Assembly: GCA_905221605.1 (NCBI GenBank)
Contig: CAJNDS010002507.1
Span: 1 to 37,500 of the forward strand
Length of the DNA: 37,500 nucleotides
Direction of reading: 5' to 3'
Source of the DNA: Symbiodinium natans
Taxonomy: Eukaryota > Sar > Dinophyceae > Suessiales > Symbiodiniaceae
Shown here one piece after another: positions 10,958-22,405 of the stretch. The translations under genes were made by a program, and so were the position numbers. Each line of letters begins with the position of its first letter. Position 1 is the stretch's first letter. The notes beneath the pieces are model-generated. The model ran no database searches. It saw only the letters and a list, made by a program, of their open reading frames with translations, and had not been told where the DNA came from.

Positions 10958-12185
10958 TCAGAAACTTCCAATGCAACCACCACGGTCCAACACATGGAAA
11001 ATGTGACTCTGGACCATGGGATGCATGTGGGCTTGCATGGAGTCCCACAGATGCTGCGTGATGAACTTCCACCTGTCACAAGTTGCAACAGCAGAGCAAG
11101 TCAAGGCAAACATGAGCGTACGTACCCGACGCACCCCGAATTACATTGCGCAAGGCCTCAGCCTCAGCTTTGCATATGTTGTGAAGCCCAACCCTTTAGA
11201 TCAATTCAGGCCGTGTTCAGCCTGATTTTATGCTAATCCTTGCCTGCAAGGGGGCTCGCTTGCGAATCGGGGCTCGGGGCTCCTCCTGGGCTCAATTAAA
11301 GCAGGCTCCATTTTAAACAGCTTGCCTAAGTGTGAGTAGACGCGAGTCCTGCGCAACAAACGTATTTAGGGGACTCAGCCGTTCATTCTTGTAGGAGTCC
11401 AAAGGCCCGGCCACAAAGCTGTTTCTAAACACGTGTCTCACCACAAGTTTGACCTGCACGCATCAACATCTCTCTAGCCGACCCTAGCCTCGTCTCAGAC
11501 CGTCCCCTTTCCACCAGAGCAGAGAAAATGGCAAAGAAGCATGCGAGTTCACCGCGTAGTCGCAAGCACATCCTGGGCTAACGTGCGGGGGCCGAGGTCA
11601 TCAAATGACACAATGTGAACTCCCAAAATGAACTGTGGCACTGTACTTGAAAAAAGCTTTCAGCCGGCGAGCTCGAGCACACCGACATGATCTTGACAGT
11701 TGTGCTTGATCAGGAGCAAGCACCAACGGTGCAGCACGTCAAGGTTCCGTGAACTGTTGAATCCGTAGGCATTGCCGATGTGGACCACGCTCTCACGATA
11801 CAAGCATGTGCTGTCTTGAATGAGATCCAAAAAGAACAGCTGCTGCAGCACCGTCCACTTGACCTGACAGTCAAGCAAGGCAAGCAAACAGTACTGCAAA
11901 ACATGGCAAAACAGCAACAATAGCATACATGCATGCTGGTACCGTACATAGCATATCAGCGAAACGTTCATAAATTGACCTTCTGTGGTAAATACTGCTT
12001 TTTCAAAACATCTCAAAGTGCTGTTGCGGCAGGCTCAGCACATGACATGCCTTTTTGCAGTTAGTCAGGATGGGTGAGCCCTCCCAAGTCCCGTGCACCG
12101 CACCTTGACGTGAACAGCAGTCCGAATGATCAGTTTGTTCAGCTTGCTCTCGTCGCCCCCGACAACTTCTACTGGAATGATATTC
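10958..12185 (-). CDS. Leukotriene-A4-hydrolase/aminopeptidase-B C-terminal-like domain exons
   Basis: The best exon, 11863-11687 (acceptor ACTGTCAG|GTCAAG), reads WTVLQQLFFLDLI and then YGFNSSRNLDVLHRW. That is the pattern of the C-terminal helical domain of M1 aminopeptidases of the LTA4H/APB group (Y-x-F, S-x-N-x-E/D, R-W-x-x-L-x-I). A terminal exon, 11072-10958 (AG|GTGG to TGA), has MHPMVQSHI, matching the late MHP-containing helix of that domain. An upstream exon, 12185-12104 (AG|GAAT, donor AAG|GTGCGG), joins in phase 0 but has no recognised motif. The segment that normally carries G-R-M-K-F-x-R-P-L is missing from my reading; a candidate short exon lies at 11193-11122. I could not find GGMENP or HExxH upstream, so the catalytic half is absent, undetected or in small exons. 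The domain call rests on pattern recognition only. Confidence 0.5.
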
Positions 12186-13511
12186 CTCAGCTACCAAGCG
12201 CTCAAGTCCTGACACAGGTGCTTGCTCAAGATTCAAGTGCTGCGAGGGCCCGAGAGCCCAAGACCATTACGGCCTGCTTGCTGACAGGCTTGCAGGCAGG
12301 CTTGCAGGCAGGCTTGCCAAGTCTGACTTGGTCCAAGAATCTGCCAAGCTCTGGCAACCTGTTGAAGCGATCACCATCAGGCTTTGCAGCAGGCGCTTGC
12401 GCTACACTGCTTCTCCTCGTGCCTTCTCAACCTCGCAAACTTCGGCCAGGCCTCGCTTGCTTAAGTGACCCGGAAGTCTTCTGTCTGGTCCACACGAGTC
12501 ACACGAGGCTTCGACTGTGCATCGCATTCAGCTGTATCTGAAGTTGCTTCGCACACCAGTCATCCTGAGTTCAGCAAGAACGGACGCATTGCATTGCCAA
12601 AGCCGCTGCGCAATGAAACTTTTGAGCTTTGACTGAGATTTATGCTGATGGCCACTCTCCATACCCGTGCAATCCTGACCAGTCGACTCCGGATGCCTAT
12701 GGACGCCTCTCGAGTCCAGATGCACTCAATGGCTAAGCACGCCTGGAATCGTCCGCAGAAGAGCCAGCACAACCTTCGCCACTGAGAATTGCAGTGCCAA
12801 GAGTTTACGATGTAAGCAGGATGGAGTCGGATGGAGTCGGGGCCTCCTCAGAAGCTGGGGACTCCCGAAACTTCCGCCTTAGCTGACCTGGGCCGAGCTT
12901 CTGCAGTGATGCTTGGCGAATGCCATGCCACCTAAACCCGTGGAGCTTGCCACCCGTGCCCGAAAAACACGGTGGAACATACTGCAAGGGCTTAGCAAGG
13001 GATCAACAAGCTGGGTAACGATCCTGCAGTAGCGGTGGCAGGTATGACCGGCATCAGTATGCCAAACAGTGCTGGCCAGCATGGCACAACACCTGTCCAT
13101 CAGCATCATCAGCTACATCCCTCAAATTCCCTCAAGCTATCGCTCAGCCAACGAGGCTTTGTGGGCGAACCCAAGTCAACTCACTCACACCAAGTCATCG
13201 CCTTCAAGTCTACTTCTGGACATGTAATTTCGATGTCACAGATAGAACAAATCCTGTACAAAAAGGCAAAATTCAGGTAAGGGATCCTGCTTGGACTGTC
13301 TTAGCTTGCCAGCTTCGGCATCCTTCAGGCATGTCGAATAGCGAGTCTCAAGTTCAAGCTTAAGGCGGGTGATGCCCGTCTAGAGGAAATTGAGAAGCCG
13401 ACGCAGAAGCGAATAAGCTTCATCAGCAGTGATTGACCTGAAGGCAAATCAACTTTTGTCAGCACAACGGTGCCTGTTTTTAAATACCCGGACATCTAAA
13501 CAGTCAAACAG
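12186..13511. other. Stretch without a confidently supported gene
   Basis: This holds a short GCAGGCTTGCAG repeat (12285-12315) and several 60-150 codon frames on both strands. A minus-strand frame around 12725-12528 containing KSFIAQRLWQ could be an upstream exon of the neighbouring gene, but no splice pair supports it. Confidence 0.3.
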
Positions 13512-13571
13512 GTATTTCATACTACCTCCGTGGAGCGCGGCGTCAGGCCGCCCAGCGTTTTAAACATCCGG
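13512..13571. repeat. Left flanking direct repeat of the inverted-repeat block
   Basis: TTTCATACTACCTCCGTGG, followed by a GGCGTCAGGCCGCCC stem and TTTTAAA, matches in order and spacing a segment on the other side of the block (14358-14419). The copies are clearly diverged (about 16 of 21 bases agree over the start). Confidence 0.5.
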
Positions 13572-14324
13572 AAATAGACCCTCCAGCAAGCCTTCCCGCG
13601 CCAAGCCCCCCTCCAGCCAACCTCACAACCAACCACCCAAACCCCCTCCAGCCAACACCCTCAAACCGCCCTCTCTCCAGCCCCCACCCTAACCACCCCT
13701 CCAGCCAACCCCTCCAGCCAACCCCTCCAGCCAAACCCCACATCCTCCAGCCAACACCCCCCCCCCCCAGCCCCCCCAAAACACCCGCCTAGCCAAGCCC
13801 CCCTCCACAGCCAGCCAAAGCCCCCTCCAGCCAACACCCCCCCCTCCAGCCAGCCAACCTCCACCCAGCACCCCTCCAACCCCAGCCGGTTTCCACCAGC
13901 CAAACCCCCTCCAGCCAACACCCCCTCCCCCCCCAAGCCCCCCCCCCCAAAACGCCTAGCCAAGCCCCCTCCCCATCCAGCCAAAGCCCCCTCGGGTGGG
14001 TTGCTGGAGGGGGGGTTGGCTGGAGGGGGGAGGGGTGGAGATGGGTTGGAGGGGCTGGAAGGGGGCGGTTTGTTTGGGAGGGGTTGGGGGGGTCCTGGGT
14101 GGTTGGCGGGCTTGGCTGGAGGGGGGGGGGGTTTGCAAGGGTGGAGAGGGGTGGGGGTTGGCTGGAAAGGGGGCGGTTGGCTGGAGGGGCTTGGAGGTGG
14201 TGGGGTTGGCTGGAGGGGGCTTGGCTGAAGGGGCTGGAGAGGGGGTTTGTGGAGCCTGGAGGTGGAGGAAGGGTTGGGTTTGGCTGGAGGGGGGGCTGGA
14301 GGGGGGCTTGGCTGGAGGGGGCTA
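13572..14324. repeat. Large imperfect inverted repeat of CCCTCCAGCCAA units
   Basis: From 13575 to about 13990 the plus strand is an array of C(3-8)TCCAGCCAA units. From about 13995 to 14324 it is the reverse complement, TTGGCTGGAGGG(G). The switch point is near 13990-14010. Each arm is roughly 330-415 bases, so the whole could fold into a long hairpin or cruciform on either strand. Pro- or Gly/Trp-rich frames across it are repeat artefacts. Confidence 0.9.
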
Positions 14325-14357
14325 GTGCATAAACACGAAAACATGCGGATTTAAACT

Positions 14358-14419
14358 GGTCTTTTATACTACCCCCCTGGCCGTTGCTGGTTGGCCGCCC
14401 TCCACTTATTTAAAAAACG
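14358..14419. repeat. Right flanking direct repeat of the inverted-repeat block
   Basis: CTTTTATACTACCCCCCTGG, followed by GGTTGGCCGCCC and ATTTAAAAAA, is the second copy of the left flank, in the same orientation. The stretch 14420-14688 shows nothing further that I can support. Confidence 0.5.
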
Positions 14420-14688
14420 TCACCGAAGCGTGACTCGGCATGATATCTGGCTGTCGAGGGCGCCACTGTCCCAGCCAGAAATACATGACGAGGTCACCGC
14501 CGACCAACTCCTTGTTTAACACCAACACCAACATCTAGCAACTGATAGCACTGGTGGCACTGCTGAGTAGAATCTGACCCTGTTGAGCCTTCAGTTCCCC
14601 GAGGCGCTTCATCCACCCATGGATGGTGCATCTGGGCCTGGCCAGAGACCAGGAGCCGTGGTCGGCAAGTCGCCGTGAAACATTTGCA

Positions 14689-16473
14689 TCAGCGAACCTC
14701 TTGTCTGCGCTGTGTGCTGGGAGTTGCTGACGAGCTCTGCAGAATGCCCTGGCCGCAAAACAAAGCCGAAAGTGAAGAACGCTGGTGCTCCTTCAAAACG
14801 TTAATTAAATGCTCTAAAACAAGCTCCGCTCCTCCAGGCAAGACCTGATAGAGAGAGAGAGAGAGAGAGAGCTGTAGCAAGCTTCTTCTGGACAAGTTGC
14901 CGCGGATATGAGGCACGGACTGACCTGAAGCATGCTGGCTGCGTGCCCATAAACCTGCGGAGTCTTGGGGTCTTAGGCTCTCTTTCAGTTGAAGCAGTTA
15001 CAAGTGCGGCAAGATAACTGGGTAGCTGCAGTCTAAACCATGGAATTGCAGGAGCCTGCTGCCTCAGGCAGTGCAGCCTCGGGCGACTGAAGAGCTATAA
15101 GCAAGCAACAAAAACTCTGAAGGCCTGAAGGGATCCTTTCTTGCCAAGTAGCGCATACTGTTCCAATCCACTGCAAAGCCATCGATCTGCCCACGACTGA
15201 GCACCTCAACGACACTCCGCCGAATGAAGCACACAAAAACCCTTCCCAGCCCCAACAATCCAAGCTGAGGGCAATCCGATATGCCCAGCCACGCCTTTCA
15301 AGTGACACATGCCCTGCACCGATGTTCCCGGATGGAGATCGTCCTACATCCTACAGGCCTGCACCAGGCACGGCTCCACAGCATTCAGCATTGCCTGCAC
15401 GAAGTGACGTCAAATGGCCATTGGCTCCACTTTGCTTCCCCCGACTCTGCCTTGCCAGCCGAAAGCAAAGAGTCAGGCAAAATCAGAAGCCTGGCTTCGG
15501 AGCAGCATAGCTCTTAATGCTCTTATCCCTTAGAGAAACATCCACGAAATTGTGCAAGGTCAAACTGTGCAGGCTAGGACCGAAGAACTCCTCGACCTGT
15601 TTGTCGATGTTCGGCAGTGTCATGTTGGAAACACAACGCTTTCCGGATTCCTCCTTGAGGGCAAAGACGTGCAGGAACGAGCACGACCTGGCGTGGCACA
15701 AGCCGAACCCACTGCACAAGACCCTTGGGTGCATGGACTTGGCTAGGTGCCAAAGGATTTTTGCGTCTGCAGAAACTGTTCGAAAACAAGCTGCCTGCAG
15801 GGGACAGCGCGCCGATTCCGAGTCCTCGCCCGTGTGACACACGGATAATGTGCGTAATGAGCATGATGAGCATGCCTAGGGCCTAGTCCAAAGCAAGTGT
15901 GTGTGATCCCTCTGACTGCAAGACTTTTAGAGGTGCCTCTGACCAACCAAGCACTCTATGGAATCTTCAGAAAACTGGGCTGATCATCCCAGCATGCCTG
16001 CCGACACATCTAGTACCGTGATGATGCAACAACTGTGCAACCCAGTATATCCAGACTATGCCGCAGCAATTGGGCTGTGACAGTGTAGGTGTTGCATGTT
16101 GCACGTTGTATGGGAAATAAGTTAGATTTTAACAATTCAACGTCATTTCACATCGTCTCTGTCTTTGCACTTCGCGTAGGATGAGAATTGAATTGGGCTG
16201 TTCGGGACTGTTACGTTTGGGTCGGGTTAGAAATTTACCATGGACAAAAGGTTCGCAAAAACTTAGCCATCAGTACAAGATAAGGTGCATCGAAATCGAC
16301 TTTAGTTCGCACTCGCGTCGGAAGTAGATTAACAAGCACAGTGTGCTACTGGGTTTTAATCCATCGCCTGAGTCAATAGCCGTGCGTCGTGGGCAACTTA
16401 CTTCCTGGGCCTTCGTGATCTCAGTGTCGCAACTACGTACTTCTACGTACCGATTGCTTGCCGCACCATCCAT
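14689..16473 (-). CDS. Unrecognised multi-exon gene
   Basis: The proposed first exon 16473-16402 starts at an ATG two bases after TTTGCAG and ends at the strong donor GAA|GTAAGT. Exon 15794-15597 has acceptor CCCCTGCAG|GCAG and donor CAG|GTCGAG. The terminal exon 14844-14689 begins after a (TC)n-TATCAG acceptor and starts VLPGGAELVLEHLINVLK. All three are phase 0. A middle exon around 15225-15091 containing EVLSRGQIDGFAVDW is likely, but its borders are unclear. Exon 2 includes LRDKSIKSY-type sequence if it reads past its donor. No family is recognised, and membership of all pieces in one transcript is inferred from phase and spacing. Confidence 0.42.
14851..14871 (-). repeat. (TC)n tract serving as an acceptor pyrimidine tract
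   Basis: About 10 GA units on the plus strand read as TC on the minus strand, directly before TATCAG at the 14844 exon start. Confidence 0.7.
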
Positions 16474-16671
16474 TGCTGCAAACACTCCTCACGACCGGCT
16501 TTGACTGGACTCAGTGTGTGCGAACCCTCCTTCAAGAGATTTTTTCGATGCAGGCGGCCCGTCGAGCTCTGCTCAACGAAGATTTCTATGGCAGCCTTAC
16601 AGTGGGCCTGATCACCCTAAAGCATCTAGTATCATGAGCGAAGTTGCACCTTGTTTCGACGAACTCACCCG

Positions 16672-17021
<350 letters not shown>

Positions 17022-17267
17022 CACGGCACACCAGATTTCAGAGTTCAAAATGAGAAGCCCCGAAGCCCCAGGCTGCTGTGCAAGGGACCGCATCACACGT
17101 GAGGGCTTCCAGGGCGGCGTGGAAGGGCTCCAAGGCGTCTTCCTCGGAATGTTCCCGTCGTCTGAATTGTCGCTCGTGTTCGTCTCATCACTGTCGTCTC
17201 CCTTCTCCGACTCCCTCATAGTCTGGAGGAATGGGCGCCGTCACGCTCTGCTTTGCTGTATGTTCTC

Positions 17268-17305
<38 letters not shown>

Positions 17306-18913
17306 GCTTCCACCGTCACAGCCTGATGTGCGCAGGAAGCTCAGGTGCCGACCATGTCCTGCTCAATGGGCATATGTGACTCTTACGCATGTTGCAGACA
17401 CGTTGCAGAAGGGAAAAATCTTCAGGCCCATGGCCTGCTTTGCTTTCGGAAGGTCTGCCGGAGGCCTTCAGCATGTGTCACCCCTAGCCACCCGCAGTCA
17501 CCCCTGATCCAGCCAGTACTTGTAATGCGACATGGACCTTGTAGGAACACATCGATAACCATCAAGTTTCTGAGAACATGACTCCGCCTAAGGGCATACT
17601 GGTTGTTACAATCTTCGGGTATCTTCGGGCACTTCCGTCCTCGTTCATGCCTGACCTTCCAAGACAAGAAAAAGTCGCCGATTATGCTGCTGGAAAATCG
17701 GTCTACAGATATGCAGCATTTTGCAGCATTGCAACGACGCCATGAGCTAACCCATGTACTCATTAAGAAAACACGACTTAAATTCAAACATATTCAAAAA
17801 AAGTAGTGTGTCCATTTACACCTCCCCACCCTCACATCTTTAACACTTGCTCTTGTAAATGTGAGCCGTTGGACAGTCCTCGGCAGCAACAACCAGTTGC
17901 TGGGGTCAACACAATCCAAGGAACGTGGCGAATTTTCCTGGCCACGACAAACAAGGTGCATTGCCAATCTGCGTTCAACCCAGGTTGCCTGCAACTTGGC
18001 CGAAACTTCCCGCAAGGAAGGTGAGTGCTCGTGCCGGCATTGGCCTCACAGTCTGCTTGTGGCAAGATGTGGCAAGTTTGGACCAACCACCTGATGCAAC
18101 CCGCCGGTCCCTCAACATCCTCAGAGTACGGCCAGTCGAAAGCAAAATTGAACTCTCGGTGGCCATTATCGGTGCAAGTTGGCTCCTACCAGGGTCCGAT
18201 TCGAGTTCCTCTGTTTGGCACTGCACGTCTGCTGATTCACAATGGCTCCTGAAGCTTTCCTCCTGCTGCAATAGCCACCATGTGATCCGGTACCTTGGAA
18301 GGCTTGTGGCCGCCGCAGGACGCTTAAGCCTTAAGCGGGTCAATCGCGCCGCATGATCTGGGGGGCGGGCCCACATACGCAGCGAGTAGCTGGTGCGAAT
18401 CGCTTGTTCATCCATGCCTGCACTAGCTTCCCTCTTCGTGAAATTTTCGTGTCAGTTCGAAACGGAGGACGTAGAAACAGGAGGCACCGAGGTACGGCTT
18501 TGAAATCCAAGCCGAATCTAACAAATCTGCAAAGTAAATTTTTCAAATTTAACGCTGCAAATCCAAAGCCAACACTCTTCCTTTCAAGCACGATGGTTTG
18601 CGAGTCATGGTTGATAGTCTGCAACTCAACTTCGAAATCAACACTGCCTCTGCGCCATTAGACTCATTAGGTGCTTCGGGGCAATGAGGGGATGGGACCG
18701 AAATCCTGGCCAGAATACATCGGATGGGTTGACTAAGACATTACCGTATCAAACTGCTGAAGTCATAGTGCATACCGGGGAGGGGGGCGGGGGCGTAATC
18801 CGTCTTTGATTGTGTGTATATATATATATACGAAAAGATACAGAATATTTTGCCTTGAAGCTTTCGGGGTCCCGGACCTACAGTCGCACATAGTATTGCT
18901 GCGACTTATAGAA
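17022..18913. other. Stretch without a supported gene; includes a (CT)n tract
   Basis: A (CT)n run lies at 17268-17301. A frame at 17975-18415 (minus) and frames at 17806-18356 (plus) are open for about 140 codons but carry no motif. A good GTGAGT donor on the plus strand at 18021 is isolated. A TATATATA run is at 18819-18830. Nothing here is firm. Confidence 0.4.
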
Positions 18914-21703
18914 TTATTGAACATAGAATTCGCATATGACACCTTTCTTCGCCAGGGCAACAGCTTGAAGAATCGCCCGCCAAACGGCAAGAGGCGACAG
19001 ATGAACAAGCCTTTCACGAAAACTGTCCACGTCATCACTAACAGTGCTCGACGTATTTCCATGAATGCAGATGTGATGTTGACCTGACAGAAGGGCCAGC
19101 CCGCCGTAGATGCTGTGCCGCTGGTTTCGGAGGTGGTTCCAACCCTCCACGCACACAACGAAGCGAGGCAAGTTGCCCGGCATGAGTTCCACCACCGCGG
19201 AACCTGGGTGCCAGGGAGTGGGGTCTGACCATAAATCTCCGGGGTTACGAGCTCCTGCAAACAACTGCCACCATGCTATCTGAAGCAGCGTTGACAGTGT
19301 CACATGACCTGGCACACCTCCAGACTTCTCGTCCTCAAATTTCGTGTCATTTGTGCGATGCTTTGCTTGTTGTGCGCTCTGTACCTTTCGAGTCTACTTT
19401 GTACTTTAAACCTTTCACATTCAGTTTCTCTAGCTCTTCGGCTAAAGGACCAGGCTCCATGGCCACCATCCACGCCAGGCCAGCACCATGCGCTCCAACC
19501 AGAACGCTGGTCTTAGCGCTGCGAGCTACAGCTACCCTCAACATCAAAATACATCGCAGGCTTGTGCCAGAAATCCTCCATGGAACTTTTTTGATGCCGT
19601 GCTTGGAAACCCAGAAACCCTCTGCCTGCACTCCGATTCCCCAAGTCAAAAACCCTGGAAGGTCGAAGGTCAGAGCGGGAACAGCTGGCGCTGAGTGTGC
19701 TTTTTGTTTGCTTCTTTATGTCTTGCTTCTTTATGTGGCGGTCTTTAGAAGCATCGTCTCGGCGCCAAGTTCTGAACTTACATTGTAACTGCAGTTCGAG
19801 ATGCCTGCGACACCATGGAGAACTGCTCCAAAAGAGAAGATGATTCCAATTGCTGAATGTCCGTCACGAAGTCAGGGTTTCGCCGCAGGATGCTTTGCAT
19901 TTTGGCCAAGTTTGTGATGGAGCGCGCTTGTCCTGGCTCTCGCTGTATCATCAACACGCGCGGCAAAAATCCATTCAATCCTTTCTCAAGTTCAGATGGC
20001 CCCCTTTGCATGTTGGCAGCTGCATGAAAGCTATTGCGGAAAGCTTCCAGATCTTGATGCCTGATCTGCGTGGTAACCATATCATATCGGAAGGAGCGAA
20101 ATCCAACAGTGGCTGCTGTGAAACACGACATATTCACCTCGTGCGCTACAAAGCGTATGGGATGGTGGGACAAAAGCCGCAGGATGGCATCATGAAAGGA
20201 CAGAAACCTTTCCGTGTCCGTGCTGAAGGGCCGGTCGACGTCCCACCGTTGTCCATTTCGAAGTTTGCTGTCAAAAACAATGCCTACGTGTGTATGGGAC
20301 GGGTCCCAACCGTGCTCCTGCTTGAGTGCCAGTGTAGGTACCCACCAGTGTAGTGCATGCCAAAGGTTCGGGTAAGGCGTGCCAACTGGAAACACATAAA
20401 GCGAACCAGGAAGCAGCTCGCGGCTTTGACCACGCCGCTCCTCGGCCGAGCCCAGGGTTGAAATCCACGGCGTGGTATCAAAGGCTCCGAACTCCGAGCA
20501 GAGCGCAGCAGAAGCACCTTCGAAATCTTCCGGGAGGACATGGAGTTGGCCGCGACCGAGACACGCTCTGGAGAGCACCCTGGGACCCTTGCAATGCCTT
20601 CCGGTCCAGGGCAGCAGCCTCGCACTCCTCGCACTCCCCGCACTCCTCGCACTGGGGCCACTGGGGCTTTGTCTCCAGCCAAGCATTCTGACGGCTTCTG
20701 CTGGCGTCAAGAAGGCATCATCCTGCATCTTCGCCCCTGCCAGCCCCGCAAGGCGGGCTACATTGTAGACCACATCTTCCGCCGAGATGTCCCAAAACTT
20801 CTGATCCAGGCAGTCGGTCCAGGGCGCTGCAACAACTAAAGCAAACGAGAGAAAATATAGTTCAGCAGCTCTGGCCCACTGTCGCTGAAGCAAGCAAGCT
20901 TGCGCAATGGCCATGTTAGTGGCCACATCACCGGCCACACAGTTTGTCTTTGAGAGTGTCAGCTCGAAGTTTGAAAAAGCTACTAGCATCTCCTCGGAAT
21001 CGACACAAGACTGCATCACGGAAAAGTGATGTGCTTGCTGGTTTGGATCAACAAGGGACTCCACAAAATGTGGGTGATGCAACCAAAGCCGTTTCACGTT
21101 GTCGCGCGAAGCAAGGAGCACATCATAACCTTGCCCTGCACAGGAACAGATCTCGAATTGCCCGCTTCGGGCAAGCTTGATGGAATCGCGCAGCCGCTTC
21201 CACGTTCGAGCTTCTTGCTTCAAGAGCCACTTAGCTGAAGGAGTCGCAACTTTTGCAGGTGGAAAGCCCCAGGATACAGACCGAGTATCGAGCAAAGTAA
21301 GACGTGCAGAATAATAGGCAAGCAGTTGGGCGATCGCTGGCAGGAGCTGGCCGGCCAAGCCAGTGAAGTTCCTGAACGGCTTCCGCAACTGCTTCAAATA
21401 ATGTATGGCACGTTGGTGCAAAACCTTTCCCTTCCGATGTGGCACGCGCCCCCCACGGCTTTTCGTCCATGTTCTGAACACGGAGCAGGCGCTGGCACCG
21501 CAAACATGATCCAGGTTGGAAATGCCGCCTGAACTCGACAACCAGGACAGGTGAAACTGAGCCAGTTCGTCCCGGATTTCAGATATTGGGACCAGGCAGC
21601 ATCTCTCAAAAGTAAAAAGCTCATCAAAGCAAGGACGGTGCTGTGCAAAGCAACACGTCGAAAACGAATAGCCATCAGACCAGCAGCCAGCATCTCGCCG
21701 CAT
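18914..21703 (-). CDS. GT61-like glycosyltransferase, three exons
   Basis: Exons 21703-19782, 19518-19451 and 19203-18914 give 759 residues with matching phases. Splice sites are AAT|GTAAGTT to CTCGCAG|C and CCTG|GTCC to CACCCAG|GTT. Family 61 glycosyltransferases (DUF563; plant xylan enzymes, EOGT/POMGNT2 relatives) transfer sugars to glycans or proteins in the ER/Golgi. Hallmarks are visible in order: PNLWHALHWWVPTLAL (445-460), CFTAATVGFRS (527-537), PRVLMIQRE (581-589), then across the exon 1/2 junction SVLVGAHGAGLAWM (645-658), and MEPGSAVVELMPG across the exon 2/3 junction. The N-terminal 430 residues are not a recognised domain; no signal anchor is obvious. An ARSAGSARSAR stretch (352-362) comes from a 9-base repeat. 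A stop lies in frame just upstream of the ATG. The DxD position is not assigned. Confidence 0.82.
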
Positions 21704-22070
21704 GGAAGTGGCTCGACCAGCTCAGAACAAAGATGCCGAATCTTAAGGTGCAGTGTGGACCATTACAGAAGCTGCGCGCAGGCTACCAGAGCTCGTCTTC
21801 AAGCTATCAACGGGAACGTGTCGACTGTCTGCTAGGTAGCACGTATTCTGGAATGGCAGCAAGGCTTGCTCATTCTTCCGAGGCCGAGGCAAGGGAATAG
21901 CGCGCTCGCCCAGCCCGGCTGGTCCTGCAATAGCCACAGGAAAGATGTGGGAAGTCGTGACTCATGGAAATATTGGGCTGCCCAATTGCTCTTTGGCTGC
22001 AACTTGCATTTTGGACCGAGCATGAACATCACCCTCGCCCCATACCATCCTCCTCCTCCCACTCCTGCCA
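21704..22070. other. Upstream flank of the GT61-like gene
   Basis: No motif-bearing frame is seen. It presumably holds the 5' region of the glycosyltransferase gene, which is transcribed away from here. Confidence 0.35.
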
Positions 22071-22130
22071 CTCCTCCTCCTCCTCCTCCTCCTCCTCCTC
22101 CTCCTCCTCCTCCTCCTCCTCCTCCTCCTC
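22071..22130. repeat. (CTC)n microsatellite
   Basis: About 20 CTC units follow CCATCCTCCTCCTCCCACTCCTG. The tract is followed by CATCATCACC and then by the pentanucleotide array. Confidence 0.95.
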
Positions 22131-22195
22131 AGCATCATCACCGTCATGGTCGTGATCAGCATGACCATCATGAATCATGATGGTTCATGATCCGT

Positions 22196-22308
22196 CAATC
22201 AATCAACCAACCATTCAATCAATCAAATCAAAATCAAATCAAATCAAATCAAATCAAATCAAATCAAGTCAAATCAAATCAAATCAAATCAAATCAAATC
22301 AGTCAATC
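22196..22308. repeat. (AATCA)n pentanucleotide array
   Basis: About 20 AATCA units, starting with AATC tetramers and containing a single AAGTC variant, occupy 22196-22308. Gln/Ser/Asn frames through it are artefacts. Confidence 0.95.
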
Positions 22309-22405
22309 ATCGTCATCATCCCGTCATCATCTAGGTCCTGTAAATCCCGAAGAAAAACATCCCGAAAGCCAAAACCTTGAAATCGCAAAGCCCGAGCCTC
22401 GACCT

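Noticed and set aside
12074-12541. A 155-codon plus-strand frame
   Set aside because: It spans a short GCAGGCTTGCAG repeat, lies antisense to the exon at 12185-12104, and shows no motif.
13543-14344. Gly/Trp-rich and Pro-rich frames of up to 227 codons
   Set aside because: They are translations of the CCCTCCAGCCAA inverted repeat.
17806-18356. Plus-strand gene suggested by a GTGAGT donor at 18021
   Set aside because: No matching acceptor-bounded exon or domain was found. One donor-like hexamer is expected by chance in this length.
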